Of a stretch of 38,986 nt of DNA, positions 22,214 through 30,135 are shown in pieces; position 1 is the stretch's first letter, and the number at the start of each line of letters is the position of its first letter. Source of the stretch: an uncultured Lachnospiraceae bacterium (GTDB taxonomy: Bacteria; Bacillota; Clostridia; Lachnospirales; Lachnospiraceae). The notes under the pieces are model-generated. The model was not told where the DNA came from and made no database searches. It was given only the letters and a program-made list of their open reading frames with translations. The stretch covers positions 1-38,986 of the forward strand of contig CAOKHR010000001.1 in assembly GCA_948468325.1 (NCBI GenBank). Reading direction: 5' to 3'. Position numbers and translations under genes: made by a program.

Positions 22214-23068
22214 TTATTCAATCGCTGACGCGCCCGCGATAATCTCTGTTAATTCTTGTGTAATCGAACCCTGACGCGCTCTGTTATATTTCAGTGACAA
22301 ATCACTAATCATTTCTTCTGCATTGCTTGTCGCAGAATCCATCGCCTGCATACGGGCTCCGTTTTCACTGGCAACTGCTTCTACCAGCGCGCCATAGAAC
22401 AGGCTTGTAATATATTTGGGAATAATCATATTCAATGCCTCTTCATCATTTGGCTCATAATTCATCAGAATATTAGAATCCTCTTCCGCCTCCTGGCCAT
22501 TAATTGCTACCGGAAGCAGTCTGATTAATTTCGGCTCATGGCTTACCGTATTTTTAAAATGCGTATATGCCAGATAAATCTCACCGATTTCTTCCTCCTG
22601 AAATGCCTGCAGCACTTTCTTGCAGATTGCAGACGCATCCTCATAGCCGGGAGCCTCAATTACTTCCGAATAATCGGCTGCAATCTCAAATCCCCTTCGT
22701 TCCAGCGCTTCCTTACCCTTGCTGCCGACTGCATAGATTTTAAGATCTTCTTTTTTGAGACCACTGTCTAACACCTGCTTTACAACATTCGAGTTGTAGC
22801 CGCCGGCAAGCCCGCGGTTTGATGTGATAACAACGACAGCTTTTTTTGCCGATGTTCCTGCTTTCAGATAAGGATGCATAATGCTGCCTGACCTTTTTAA
22901 CATGGAAACTACAGTCTGATACATATAATTAAAATACGGATTCGTCTCTTCTGCACGGTTTTTCGCCTTTTGCAGTTTTACGGTAGAAACAAGCTTCATG
23001 GCTTTTGTGATTTGCTGCGTACTTTGTATGCTGCTTTTTCTTCGCTTAATGTCCCTCATTGAGGCCAT
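22214..23068 (-). CDS. atpG: ATP synthase gamma subunit
   Basis: The 284-residue gamma subunit, the coiled-coil rotor shaft of F1. N-terminal MASMRDIKRRKSSIQSTQQITKAMKLVS and the C-terminal helix with MDSATSNAEEMISDLSLKYNRARQGSITQELTEIIAGASA are both typical; the middle has VVITSNRGLAGGYN. The initiating ATG could be either of two close ones (23068 or 23059). Located between atpA and atpD as usual. Confidence 0.98.
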   Translation of the reverse strand: MASMRDIKRRKSSIQSTQQITKAMKLVSTVKLQKAKNRAEETNPYFNYMYQTVVSMLKRSGSIMHPYLKAGTSAKKAVVVITSNRGLAGGYNSNVVKQVLDSGLKKEDLKIYAVGSKGKEALERRGFEIAADYSEVIEAPGYEDASAICKKVLQAFQEEEIGEIYLAYTHFKNTVSHEPKLIRLLPVAINGQEAEEDSNILMNYEPNDEEALNMIIPKYITSLFYGALVEAVASENGARMQAMDSATSNAEEMISDLSLKYNRARQGSITQELTEIIAGASAIE

Positions 23069-23102
23069 ATATTTTCACCGCCCTTTTCTTTTCCTGCCTG
23101 CT

Positions 23103-24608
23103 CTACTTAAAGGATGCCTTACATTCCTCAATTGCTTTAACCAATGCTTTTTCGTTCTCCTGGGTCATCTCTTTCGTCTCACGGATGGATTCTAAAATTT
23201 CCGGATATTTTGTCTCGATATAATCAAACAGTTCTCCCTGGAAACGAAGAATATCTTCCACCGGAATATCAATGAGATACTTCTTGGTCGCCGCATAAAT
23301 AATGACAACCTGATTCTCTACCGGCATCGGCTGATACTGCGGCTGCTTCAAAATCTCGCGGATTCTTTCGCCCTGTGCCAGCTTCTCTTTTGTATCATCG
23401 TCCAGCTCGGAACCAAACTGGGAAAATGCCGCCAGTTCACGGTACTGTGCAAGCTCGACGCGAATAGGCGCCGCAATCTTCTTAATCGCCTTAATCTGCG
23501 CGGCTCCTCCAACCCTGGATACCGAAAGGCCGGCGTTGATAGCCGGACGGAAACCTGCGTTGAACATATCTGTTTCCAGATAAATCTGTCCGTCTGTAAT
23601 AGAAATTACGTTTGTCGGGATGTACGCGGACACATCGCCTGCCTGCGTCTCGATAATCGGAAGCGCCGTCAGGGAACCTCCGCCTAAACTGTCATTTAAT
23701 TTTGCCGCACGCTCTAACAGTCTGGAATGAAGATAAAATACATCACCCGGATAAGCTTCACGTCCAGGCGGCCTCTTTAACAGTAAGGAAAGTGTACGGT
23801 AAGCCGTTGCATGTTTGCTCAAATCATCATACACTACGAGAACATCTTCCCCGTTCTCCATCCATTCTTCTCCAATGGCACATCCGGAATACGGCGCGAT
23901 ATACTGCAGCGGTGCAAGTTCGCTTGCTGTAGAAGCTACTACCGTAGTATAAGCCATAGCGCCGAACTCTTCCAGTGTCTTTACAATCGAAGCAACCGTA
24001 GAAGCTTTCTGGCCGATTGCCACATAAATACATTTTACATTTTTGCCCTTCTGATTGATAATCGTATCAATCGCAATTGCAGTCTTACCGGTCTGTTTGT
24101 CGCCGATGATAAGCTCACGCTGTCCCCGTCCGATCGGTATCATGGCATCAATCGCCTTAATACCTGTCTGCAACGGAGTATCAACGGATTTTCTGGAAAT
24201 AACGCCGCTTGCCACACGTTCAATCTTACGGAATTTATCTGTTTCAATGGGTCCTTTTCCGTCAATCGGCTGGCCTAATGCATTGACTACACGTCCCAGC
24301 ATTGCATTGCCAACCGGAACTTCTACTACCCTTCCTGTTGTCTTAACGGTATCTCCTTCGTTAATGCTCCTCGAATCGCCCAATAATACGGCTCCGACAT
24401 TATCCTCTTCAAGGTTTAATACCATTCCATATACTTCACCAGGAAATTCAAGAAGTTCTCCCTGCATTGCATTCTCCAGTCCATGAATACGTGCAATACC
24501 GTCCGCCACCTGAATAACGGTACCCACATCTGCCACCTGGAGCTGCGCCGCATATCTCTTAATTTGCTCTTTAATCACAGAACTGATTTCTTCCGGTCTT
24601 AAATTCAT
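23103..24608 (-). CDS. atpA: ATP synthase alpha subunit
   Basis: The 501-residue non-catalytic nucleotide-binding subunit of F1. The P-loop GDKQTGKTA, the DDLSKHA segment, RPPGREAYPGDVFYLHSRLLERAA and the Arg-finger region ISVSRVGGAAQ are present. Start 24608 was chosen over 24617 because its ATG overlaps the atpH TGA (ATGA) and gives the familiar MNLRPEEISSVIKEQI start with an AGGTG site about ten bases upstream; the longer form would only add three residues. Confidence 0.98.
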   Translation of the reverse strand: MNLRPEEISSVIKEQIKRYAAQLQVADVGTVIQVADGIARIHGLENAMQGELLEFPGEVYGMVLNLEEDNVGAVLLGDSRSINEGDTVKTTGRVVEVPVGNAMLGRVVNALGQPIDGKGPIETDKFRKIERVASGVISRKSVDTPLQTGIKAIDAMIPIGRGQRELIIGDKQTGKTAIAIDTIINQKGKNVKCIYVAIGQKASTVASIVKTLEEFGAMAYTTVVASTASELAPLQYIAPYSGCAIGEEWMENGEDVLVVYDDLSKHATAYRTLSLLLKRPPGREAYPGDVFYLHSRLLERAAKLNDSLGGGSLTALPIIETQAGDVSAYIPTNVISITDGQIYLETDMFNAGFRPAINAGLSVSRVGGAAQIKAIKKIAAPIRVELAQYRELAAFSQFGSELDDDTKEKLAQGERIREILKQPQYQPMPVENQVVIIYAATKKYLIDIPVEDILRFQGELFDYIETKYPEILESIRETKEMTQENEKALVKAIEECKASFK

Positions 24609-25171
24609 GGAGCGCATTCACCTACTTTCAACTGAATTTTCGATAATTCACGAGACAGATCATAAATTTTCGTTCTAATGCTGCTGTCTACCACCCGGTC
24701 TTTAATCCGGATTACCATGCCGCCGATTAATGCGGCGTCTACATCATAATGCATTTCAAATTCCACATATTTTGTCGTCTGAATCAGCCTCTTTACTACC
24801 TGCTCTTTCTGCGCATCGGATAATTCCATTGCTGTCGTCACATAGGCAGTACCGATGTTTTTGGATTCTTTTACTTCGGTAATAAAATACGAAAGCACCG
24901 ATTCCGTTTCACTGAAATGCCCTTTGTCAACAATCATTCGCAGCAGGCCTGTCAGCTCGTCACTGACCTGTCCTTTGAAAATTTTCTCTATGATTTCAAT
25001 CTTCTCTTCCTTTACAATTTTGGGGTGGTTCATTAATTTGTAAATTTCCGCATTTTCTTTTAACACGGCAAGCACGCCCTCCGCTTCTTCGCAGAAAGCA
25101 TCTATCCGCCCTGACTCTGCCGCAATTTCAAACAATGCATCACCATATGTTTTTGATACTAGCTTAGCCAT
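24605..25171 (-). CDS. atpH: ATP synthase delta subunit
   Basis: A 188-residue delta (OSCP-like) subunit linking the peripheral stalk to the top of F1. It begins LVSKTYGDALFEIAAESGR, has the mid-region LMNHPKIVKEEKIEIIEKIF and the C-terminal EFEMHYDVDAALIGGMVIRIKDRVVDSSIRTKI, all family signatures. It overlaps atpF by 13 bases and atpA by 4, so translation of the three is coupled. Confidence 0.96.
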   Translation of the reverse strand: MAKLVSKTYGDALFEIAAESGRIDAFCEEAEGVLAVLKENAEIYKLMNHPKIVKEEKIEIIEKIFKGQVSDELTGLLRMIVDKGHFSETESVLSYFITEVKESKNIGTAYVTTAMELSDAQKEQVVKRLIQTTKYVEFEMHYDVDAALIGGMVIRIKDRVVDSSIRTKIYDLSRELSKIQLKVGECAP

Positions 25172-25674
25172 GTCGAATCACCCATCTCTTTCAAAGTTTC
25201 ATCTACAAGCGTATCCTGAATCTTTGTGTCAATTGAAGCTGCAACTACTTTGGCAGCCATCATGGATGCAACGGCGATCATTTCCTGTTTTACTTCGTCC
25301 ATTGCACGTTTCTTTTCCAATTCGGCTTCGTCGCCTGCTCTCTCAATAATGCGGGCGGCTTCCTCTTTCGCCTCATCAATAATCTTCGCTTCATTTCTCA
25401 AAGCCTTCTGACGCGCTTCACTCAAGATCTGCTCCGCCTCTTTATCTATGCCTTTCAGTTTTGCTTCGTACTGCTCTTTTAACGCTGCCGCACTCTCTTT
25501 ATCTGCGTTCGCATCTTCTATATTCTTTTTAATCCCTTCCTGTCTGTCTTTTAACATCTTACGAACCGGGTTAAATAAAAGATAGCTTGCAAGTAAAAAC
25601 AGTACAAATACAGAAATACCGAACTGCAAAACATCCATCAGAAGCTGCATATCCAGTCCAAACAATCTGTCCAT
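25159..25674 (-). CDS. atpF: ATP synthase b subunit
   Basis: The 171-residue b subunit of the peripheral stalk: one N-terminal membrane helix (about 10-32, LMDVLQFGISVFVLFLLASYL), the NPVRKMLKDRQEGI turn, then a long Ala/Glu/Lys coiled coil to about 150. Overlaps atpH. The strong GGAGGG site is 14 bases from the ATG while a weaker AGGA is closer, so the start is accepted because no other in-frame start gives the membrane helix its usual position. Confidence 0.96.
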   Translation of the reverse strand: MDRLFGLDMQLLMDVLQFGISVFVLFLLASYLLFNPVRKMLKDRQEGIKKNIEDANADKESAAALKEQYEAKLKGIDKEAEQILSEARQKALRNEAKIIDEAKEEAARIIERAGDEAELEKKRAMDEVKQEMIAVASMMAAKVVAASIDTKIQDTLVDETLKEMGDSTWLS

Positions 25675-25746
25675 ATCCTAGAAGTTCACCCTCCTTTCCG
25701 CAATTTTCACTTTTATGATCCCCACAGGTCTTCCCATCGGCATCAA

Positions 25747-26001
25747 TTATACTAACGGTTTTACGAAAAGTAAGAGGATTGCAACAAGCAGGCCGTAAAG
25801 ACCAGTTGTCTCTGCAACCGCCTGTCCTAATAACATGGTAGATGTAATGTCAGATTTTGCTCCCGGATTCCTTCCTACAGCATTTGCTGCATAACCTGCT
25901 GCAATACCCTGTCCTACACCAGGTCCGATACCTGCGATAACTGCAAGGCCTGCACCGATAGCTGAACACGCTAATATCAAATCATTTCCTGTAATATTCA
26001 T
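25747..26001 (-). CDS. atpE: ATP synthase c subunit, sodium-binding type
   Basis: An 84-residue hairpin of two membrane helices that forms the rotor ring. Helix 1 carries GAGLAVIAGIGPGVGQG with Gln31; helix 2 carries GQAVAETTGLYGLL with Val62, the ion-carrying Glu64, Thr65, Thr66 and Tyr69. This set corresponds to the sodium ligands known from Ilyobacter tartaricus (Gln32, Val63, Glu65, Ser66, Thr67, Tyr70), so the enzyme is predicted to be Na+-coupled rather than H+-coupled. GGAGG precedes the start. Placed between atpB and atpF as usual. Confidence 0.97.
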   Translation of the reverse strand: MNITGNDLILACSAIGAGLAVIAGIGPGVGQGIAAGYAANAVGRNPGAKSDITSTMLLGQAVAETTGLYGLLVAILLLFVKPLV

Positions 26002-26040
26002 AATAAAATTCCTCCTGTTAAAATATAATTATAATACTGT

Positions 26041-26760
26041 TTACTCTGAACCAATTGCATCGCTGATGTATGTCATAGTCAACATACAGAACACATAAGT
26101 CTGAATTGCTCCTGAGAACAAATCAAAGTACACGTGAAGTACAGACGGCCAGATTGTTGCAATCCAGCCCAGCAGCCCATAAACAAGCGCCATAATAATG
26201 GTTCCTGACAAAACATTTGCAAACAAACGCAATGACAGGGATACAGGCACTGCAATGTCACTAATAATATTAATCGGCGCCCAGATCGGCCACGGCTCGC
26301 ACAGCCCTTTGAGTACGCCTGAAACGTGCTGGTGTTTAAATTTGTTAAAATGAATCAGGCTAAACGTCATAATTCCCAGCGCAAAAGTGACTCCATAGTC
26401 TGCTGTCGGCGGCCTCAGCCCAAAGATTCCGGATATATTGCTCATCAGAATAAAGATAAAAATCGTACTGATATAATTGGCAAATTTGGATGAGTTTACA
26501 CCCATGACCCCTTTTACCATATTATCTAACATTTCAACAATCAGCTCTATTACATTCTGAAAACCATCCGGCACTTCTTTCGCATGTTTCATTTTTCGAT
26601 TTACTGTAATGAAAAATCCGATCAGAACTATCATCACGATCAATGCGCATACATGTGTCGTTGTTATCCAGCAAGTCTGTCCGAACACTTCATAAGAAAT
26701 CAGTCCATGCACCATAATGTCAATGTCTGCGTCAGCAGCCATCAAAATTGCATTACTCAA
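26041..26760 (-). CDS. atpB: ATP synthase a subunit
   Basis: The 239-residue stator membrane subunit that forms the ion half-channels. The conserved Arg is in VSLSLRLFANVLSGTII; the last helices with FDLFSGAIQTYVFCMLTMTYISDA match the family. It has five or six membrane helices and normal length. Together with the c subunit it sets ion specificity. Confidence 0.97.
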   Translation of the reverse strand: MSNAILMAADADIDIMVHGLISYEVFGQTCWITTTHVCALIVMIVLIGFFITVNRKMKHAKEVPDGFQNVIELIVEMLDNMVKGVMGVNSSKFANYISTIFIFILMSNISGIFGLRPPTADYGVTFALGIMTFSLIHFNKFKHQHVSGVLKGLCEPWPIWAPINIISDIAVPVSLSLRLFANVLSGTIIMALVYGLLGWIATIWPSVLHVYFDLFSGAIQTYVFCMLTMTYISDAIGSE

Positions 26761-26780
26761 GCTTTCACCTCCTTGATTTT

Positions 26781-27206
26781 TTATTCCAACTGCTTTAATT
26801 CTTTATCTGCAGAATATTCTTCACTTCCTTTCCTCTTTGATATAACTTTATGAATTGACGGCTGCATATAGGCCGCTATCTTTAAGCCCATAACGCCTGT
26901 AAATGCAGCTATCGGATTTCCAAGATTAAAACGTATCACACAAAAAAATACAACTACAACTGCCGCATACCGCATAAGTGACATCGTAATCAGCTTTCCC
27001 TGACTGCTGCCCGCACTTACTGCATCTTCAATCACAACTGCCATGTGAACTGCCATACCCGCCGCTAATGCCACGCCGATCCAAAGCCCTGTAGAATACA
27101 GCAATTTATCTTTTACCAGCCAGATGCCTGTAAGCTGTGCGGCAATACCATAGAGCAGTATCCCCAAAACCAGCTCCGGCAGCGCTTTATTCAGTCTTTT
27201 TAACAT
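26781..27206 (-). CDS. atpI: ATP synthase subunit I (AtpI-like) membrane protein
   Basis: A 141-residue protein with four predicted membrane helices, in the position of AtpI/UncI, an assembly factor helping c-ring formation or cation supply. Start 27206 (MLKRLNKALPELV) has AGGGAT upstream; the frame is open further up but overlaps the preceding gene. It overlaps the upstream gene by 20 bases. Sequence similarity in this family is low, so position and topology carry the call. Confidence 0.75.
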   Translation of the reverse strand: MLKRLNKALPELVLGILLYGIAAQLTGIWLVKDKLLYSTGLWIGVALAAGMAVHMAVVIEDAVSAGSSQGKLITMSLMRYAAVVVVFFCVIRFNLGNPIAAFTGVMGLKIAAYMQPSIHKVISKRKGSEEYSADKELKQLE

Positions 27207-27438
27207 GCTTCGTATCCCTGTCGCTTTCCTGTTCGAATATTTTCTTTGCCATAACATAAATGTTGCGGAAACCTGCCAATGCCCCGATGATAAACAAAGG
27301 CACCACTATAAACATCATATCAAATTTCTTTCCGATATATACCCCAAGCATCGTACACATAAGAATCGGGACAATCATATTGAGTCCGAACTGCAGCACC
27401 ATAGTAAAGGCCTGATACACATTTTTCCTGTATTTCAT
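27187..27438 (-). CDS. atpZ: AtpZ/AtpI-family small membrane protein
   Basis: An 83-residue protein with two membrane helices joined by a short loop: YQAFTMVLQFGLNMIVPILMCTMLGVYIGKKF and MMFIVVPLFIIGALAGFRNIYVMAKKIF. The pattern LGxYIGKKFD followed by GxxxGFRNxY is that of the putative F0F1-ATPase subunit family (AtpZ), found at the head of many anaerobe atp operons and proposed to help Mg2+/Ca2+ entry or assembly. It starts three bases after comEB. Confidence 0.8.
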   Translation of the reverse strand: MKYRKNVYQAFTMVLQFGLNMIVPILMCTMLGVYIGKKFDMMFIVVPLFIIGALAGFRNIYVMAKKIFEQESDRDTKHVKKTE

Positions 27439-27441
27439 CTG

Positions 27442-27927
27442 CTATACCTCAAAACAAATTTCCCTGCCTGTACGTTTATACTTATAGTATTTTACACCGG
27501 CTGTATCCAGCATGCGCTTGGATGCAATCACTGCCGGCGTATGCTCATATTTATCAGAATCATATACGAGCGTCTTTATCCCTGACTGAATAATTGCTTT
27601 TGCACATTCATTGCAGGGAAACAGGGAAACATACATCTTTGCCCCTTCCAGCGAACCTCCTCTGTAGTTTAAAATTGCATTCAGCTCACTGTGTGTCGTA
27701 TACAAATACTTACTGTTTAAAGGTTCTCCTTCTCTTGCCCATGGAAACGCATCGTCGGAGCATCCAATCGGAAATCCGTTGTAACCCATAGAAAGAATTT
27801 TGTTGTCGCTGCTTACAATACAGGCTCCCACCTGTGTGCTGGGATCTTTTGAGCGCATTGCGGAAAGCATGGCTACCCCCATAAAATATTCATCCCAGCT
27901 GATATAATCCTGTCGTTTACCGCTCAC
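27442..27927 (-). CDS. comEB: Deoxycytidylate deaminase (ComEB family)
   Basis: A 161-residue zinc enzyme of the cytidine/dCMP deaminase superfamily that converts dCMP to dUMP for thymidylate synthesis. Zinc motifs: TTHSELNAIL (His and catalytic Glu; Ser replaces the commoner Ala between them) and PCNECAK (PCxxC). STQVGACIVSSDNKILSMGYNGFPIG is characteristic of the dCMP deaminase branch. GTG at 27927 was chosen because AAGGAGG lies five bases upstream and because the ATG further up (27969) would overlap upp. It follows upp by 10 bases; both are pyrimidine-salvage genes. Confidence 0.93.
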   Translation of the reverse strand: MSGKRQDYISWDEYFMGVAMLSAMRSKDPSTQVGACIVSSDNKILSMGYNGFPIGCSDDAFPWAREGEPLNSKYLYTTHSELNAILNYRGGSLEGAKMYVSLFPCNECAKAIIQSGIKTLVYDSDKYEHTPAVIASKRMLDTAGVKYYKYKRTGREICFEV

Positions 27928-27937
27928 AAAAACCTCC

Positions 27938-28567
27938 TTATTTTGTGCCGAATATGCGGTCTCCCGCATCTCCTAATCCCGGGACAATATAACAGTCTTC
28001 ATTTAACCTGTCATCCAGTGCACCGATATAGACATCTACATCCGGATGTTCCTCCTGCATCCGCTTTACTCCCTCGGGAGCCGCAATAATGCACATATAA
28101 CGAATATTTTTTACGCCTTTGTCTTTTAACATCTGAATTGCCGCCACCGCAGATCCTCCTGTTGCAAGCATCGGATCTACAACAAACGCCTCGCGCTCGG
28201 AACAATCTTCCGGCAGTTTGCAGTAATATTCTACCGGTTCTTTCGTCTCGGGATCACGATAAAGCCCGATATGACCCACTTTTGCAGCCGGTATCATATT
28301 CAGCATTCCGTCTACCATGCCAAGTCCCGCACGCAGAATCGGAATGACCGCCAGCTTCTTGCCATGCAGTTCCTTTACTGTCGTTTTACAAATCGGCGTC
28401 TGGATTTCCACATCCGAAAGCTTCAAATCTCTCGTCGCTTCATAGCACATCAGCATGGCAATTTCGCTCACTAATATCCGAAAATCCTTCGAACCCGTCT
28501 CTGATCTGCGAATCCAGCCAATTTTGTGCTGAATCAGCGGATGATCCATAACTATTACTTTTGACAT
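27938..28567 (-). CDS. upp: Uracil phosphoribosyltransferase
   Basis: Upp (209 residues) makes UMP from uracil and PRPP. The PRPP loop VDPMLATGGSAVAAI, the ILRAGLGMVDGML segment, and the C-terminal GLGDAGDRIFGTK are diagnostic. Start 28567 follows GGGAGG by five bases. Neighbours upstream (ywlC, LMW-phosphatase-like) and downstream (comEB, atp genes) repeat the conserved Firmicutes order, so identification is secure. Confidence 0.98.
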   Translation of the reverse strand: MSKVIVMDHPLIQHKIGWIRRSETGSKDFRILVSEIAMLMCYEATRDLKLSDVEIQTPICKTTVKELHGKKLAVIPILRAGLGMVDGMLNMIPAAKVGHIGLYRDPETKEPVEYYCKLPEDCSEREAFVVDPMLATGGSAVAAIQMLKDKGVKNIRYMCIIAAPEGVKRMQEEHPDVDVYIGALDDRLNEDCYIVPGLGDAGDRIFGTK

Positions 28568-28577
28568 AGCAACCTCC

Positions 28578-29030
28578 CTATTTTTCTTCATTTAATATGT
28601 TTACTAATTTACGAATAGATGCAAGCAGTGTTTCGTAACACAATCCGTAAATCTGAAGTGTTCCGCCATAAGGGTCCACAATCTCAAGCTCGTCTCCCAC
28701 AAATTCTGTCAGCACCCGTATGCGTGCAGGATCTGCTTCTTCAAACATTTCAAGTATCTTTTGACGATGTTTCTCCTCCATCGTCAGTACCAGCGTGTTA
28801 CCTCTTAAATCTTCCGCCGTAAGCGGACTCGACATATATCCTTCTACGGGCAGGCCGTTGCTGATCATAACGGCCTCTGCTTTCTGATTTAACGGTTCCG
28901 GAAATAATACAACCAGCCCCCGGGCCACAATTTCCACCGGCCGCTTTAAACCAATATCTTCCAGTATCGCGACTGCCATCTGTTCTCTGCAGGTCCCGCT
29001 TCCCGCTACAAATACTATTTTATTATACAA
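28578..29030 (-). CDS. Low-molecular-weight phosphatase-like protein lacking the catalytic Cys
   Basis: A 150-residue protein of the LMW protein phosphatase fold, in the place where Bacillus has the protein-arginine phosphatase YwlE next to YwlC. The loop that should read C-x5-R-(S/T) reads VAGSGTCREQ: the nucleophilic Cys is Ala9, Arg15 remains, and the next residue is Glu. The general-acid region DPYGG (Asp119) is kept. It is therefore probably not an ordinary phosphatase and may be a binding protein. The start was placed at TTG 29030 because GGGGGA lies six bases upstream; an ATG at 29060 overlaps ywlC and has no good site. The choice does not affect the active-site observation. Confidence 0.8.
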   Translation of the reverse strand: MYNKIVFVAGSGTCREQMAVAILEDIGLKRPVEIVARGLVVLFPEPLNQKAEAVMISNGLPVEGYMSSPLTAEDLRGNTLVLTMEEKHRQKILEMFEEADPARIRVLTEFVGDELEIVDPYGGTLQIYGLCYETLLASIRKLVNILNEEK

Positions 29031-29049
29031 TTCTTTTCCCCCATATTTC

Positions 29050-30099
29050 TCACACGACATAAATCCGGTGTCCCGCCGCTTTTAACAGCCGGTTCATAAT
29101 AGCCTGTCCGATTCTTGGTGTTGCAAAACTTTCCGAATAAATAATATCTACCCTTTCCTCGTCAAATTCCCGCAAAATCCGATACAAATGCCGTGCAATC
29201 ACATCTTCGTCGTCTCTTGTCCCCATACTAAGTATCATGTTTCCCCTGTAATATGCAGCTGTTTCATCTGTTCCTATAATACCGACTCTCTTACCTTTTG
29301 CCTGCATATCGTCTGTCCATTCATTAATCTTATCTACCACCGCTTTCCTTTCTCCGTCCACAATAATCAGATCCGCCCTGGGCGCGTAATGCCTGTATTT
29401 CATTCCGGGAGCTTTCGGCTTTGTAAAAGAATCCCCGCTGATAATACCCGGGTCTGTTTTCACAATTCCGATTACCTCTTCCAGCATCTGTCCGGTAATA
29501 TAACCCGGCCTTAAAATCATAGGAACGTCTTCTGTCAGATCTATTATTGTAGATTCAATCCCGATACCCACTTCACCGCCGTCTAAAATAACAGGAATCC
29601 TGCCTCCCAGATCTTCTGCCACATGTTCCGCTAATGTCGGGCTTGGCCGTCCCGATGTATTGGCGCTGGGTGCCGCAATTAACCGTCCGCTCTCTCTGAT
29701 CAGCTGTAAAGCAACCGGATGATCCGGCATACGAACGGCTACCGTATCCAACCCCCCTGTAGTTTCGTAAGGTACATTTTTATTTTTTTTCACAATCATT
29801 GTCAGAGGGCCCGGCCAGAAAACTTCTGCCAGCTTCCCCGCATAATCCGGCAACACCTCCGCAATGCTTTCCAAAGCTTTAAATTCCGCTATATGCACAA
29901 TTAAGGGATTGTCAGACGGCCTCCCTTTTGCTGCATATATCTTCCTGGCCGCATCGGGATTAAATGCATCCGCTCCCAGGCCATATACCGTTTCTGTAGG
30001 GAATGCCACTAATCCGCCATCCCGAATCACTGCCGCGGCTTCTTTCATAAAAGCATTGTCCGCCACAGAACTACCTATTTTATAAATTTTCGTTTCCAT
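29050..30099 (-). CDS. ywlC: L-threonylcarbamoyladenylate synthase (Sua5/YwlC)
   Basis: The 349-residue enzyme makes threonylcarbamoyl-AMP for the t6A modification of tRNAs reading ANN codons. The YrdC domain has GGLVAFPTETVYGLGADA, KGRPSDNPLIVHI and SANTSGRPSPT; the C-terminal Sua5 domain (about 240-349) is joined by the KAPGMKYRHYAPRADL linker, so this is the long two-domain form. The ATG at 30099 has no clear Shine-Dalgarno sequence (TTCTAGTAT before it), suggesting weak or coupled initiation after the flippase gene 36 bases upstream. Confidence 0.97.
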   Translation of the reverse strand: METKIYKIGSSVADNAFMKEAAAVIRDGGLVAFPTETVYGLGADAFNPDAARKIYAAKGRPSDNPLIVHIAEFKALESIAEVLPDYAGKLAEVFWPGPLTMIVKKNKNVPYETTGGLDTVAVRMPDHPVALQLIRESGRLIAAPSANTSGRPSPTLAEHVAEDLGGRIPVILDGGEVGIGIESTIIDLTEDVPMILRPGYITGQMLEEVIGIVKTDPGIISGDSFTKPKAPGMKYRHYAPRADLIIVDGERKAVVDKINEWTDDMQAKGKRVGIIGTDETAAYYRGNMILSMGTRDDEDVIARHLYRILREFDEERVDIIYSESFATPRIGQAIMNRLLKAAGHRIYVV

Positions 30100-30135
30100 A
30101 TACTAGAATATATCATAAATGTAAAAAAATGTGAA

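Noticed and set aside
20800..24608. Long plus-strand open frames opposite atpD and atpA.
   Set aside because: They lie entirely opposite highly conserved genes, show no protein-family pattern and have no initiation signals.
30099..30125. Apparent leaderless promoter (TTTACA with TATATG overlapping the start) for ywlC.
   Set aside because: The -10 would overlap the start codon, and the gene lies 36 bases after the flippase gene in the same direction, so co-transcription is simpler.
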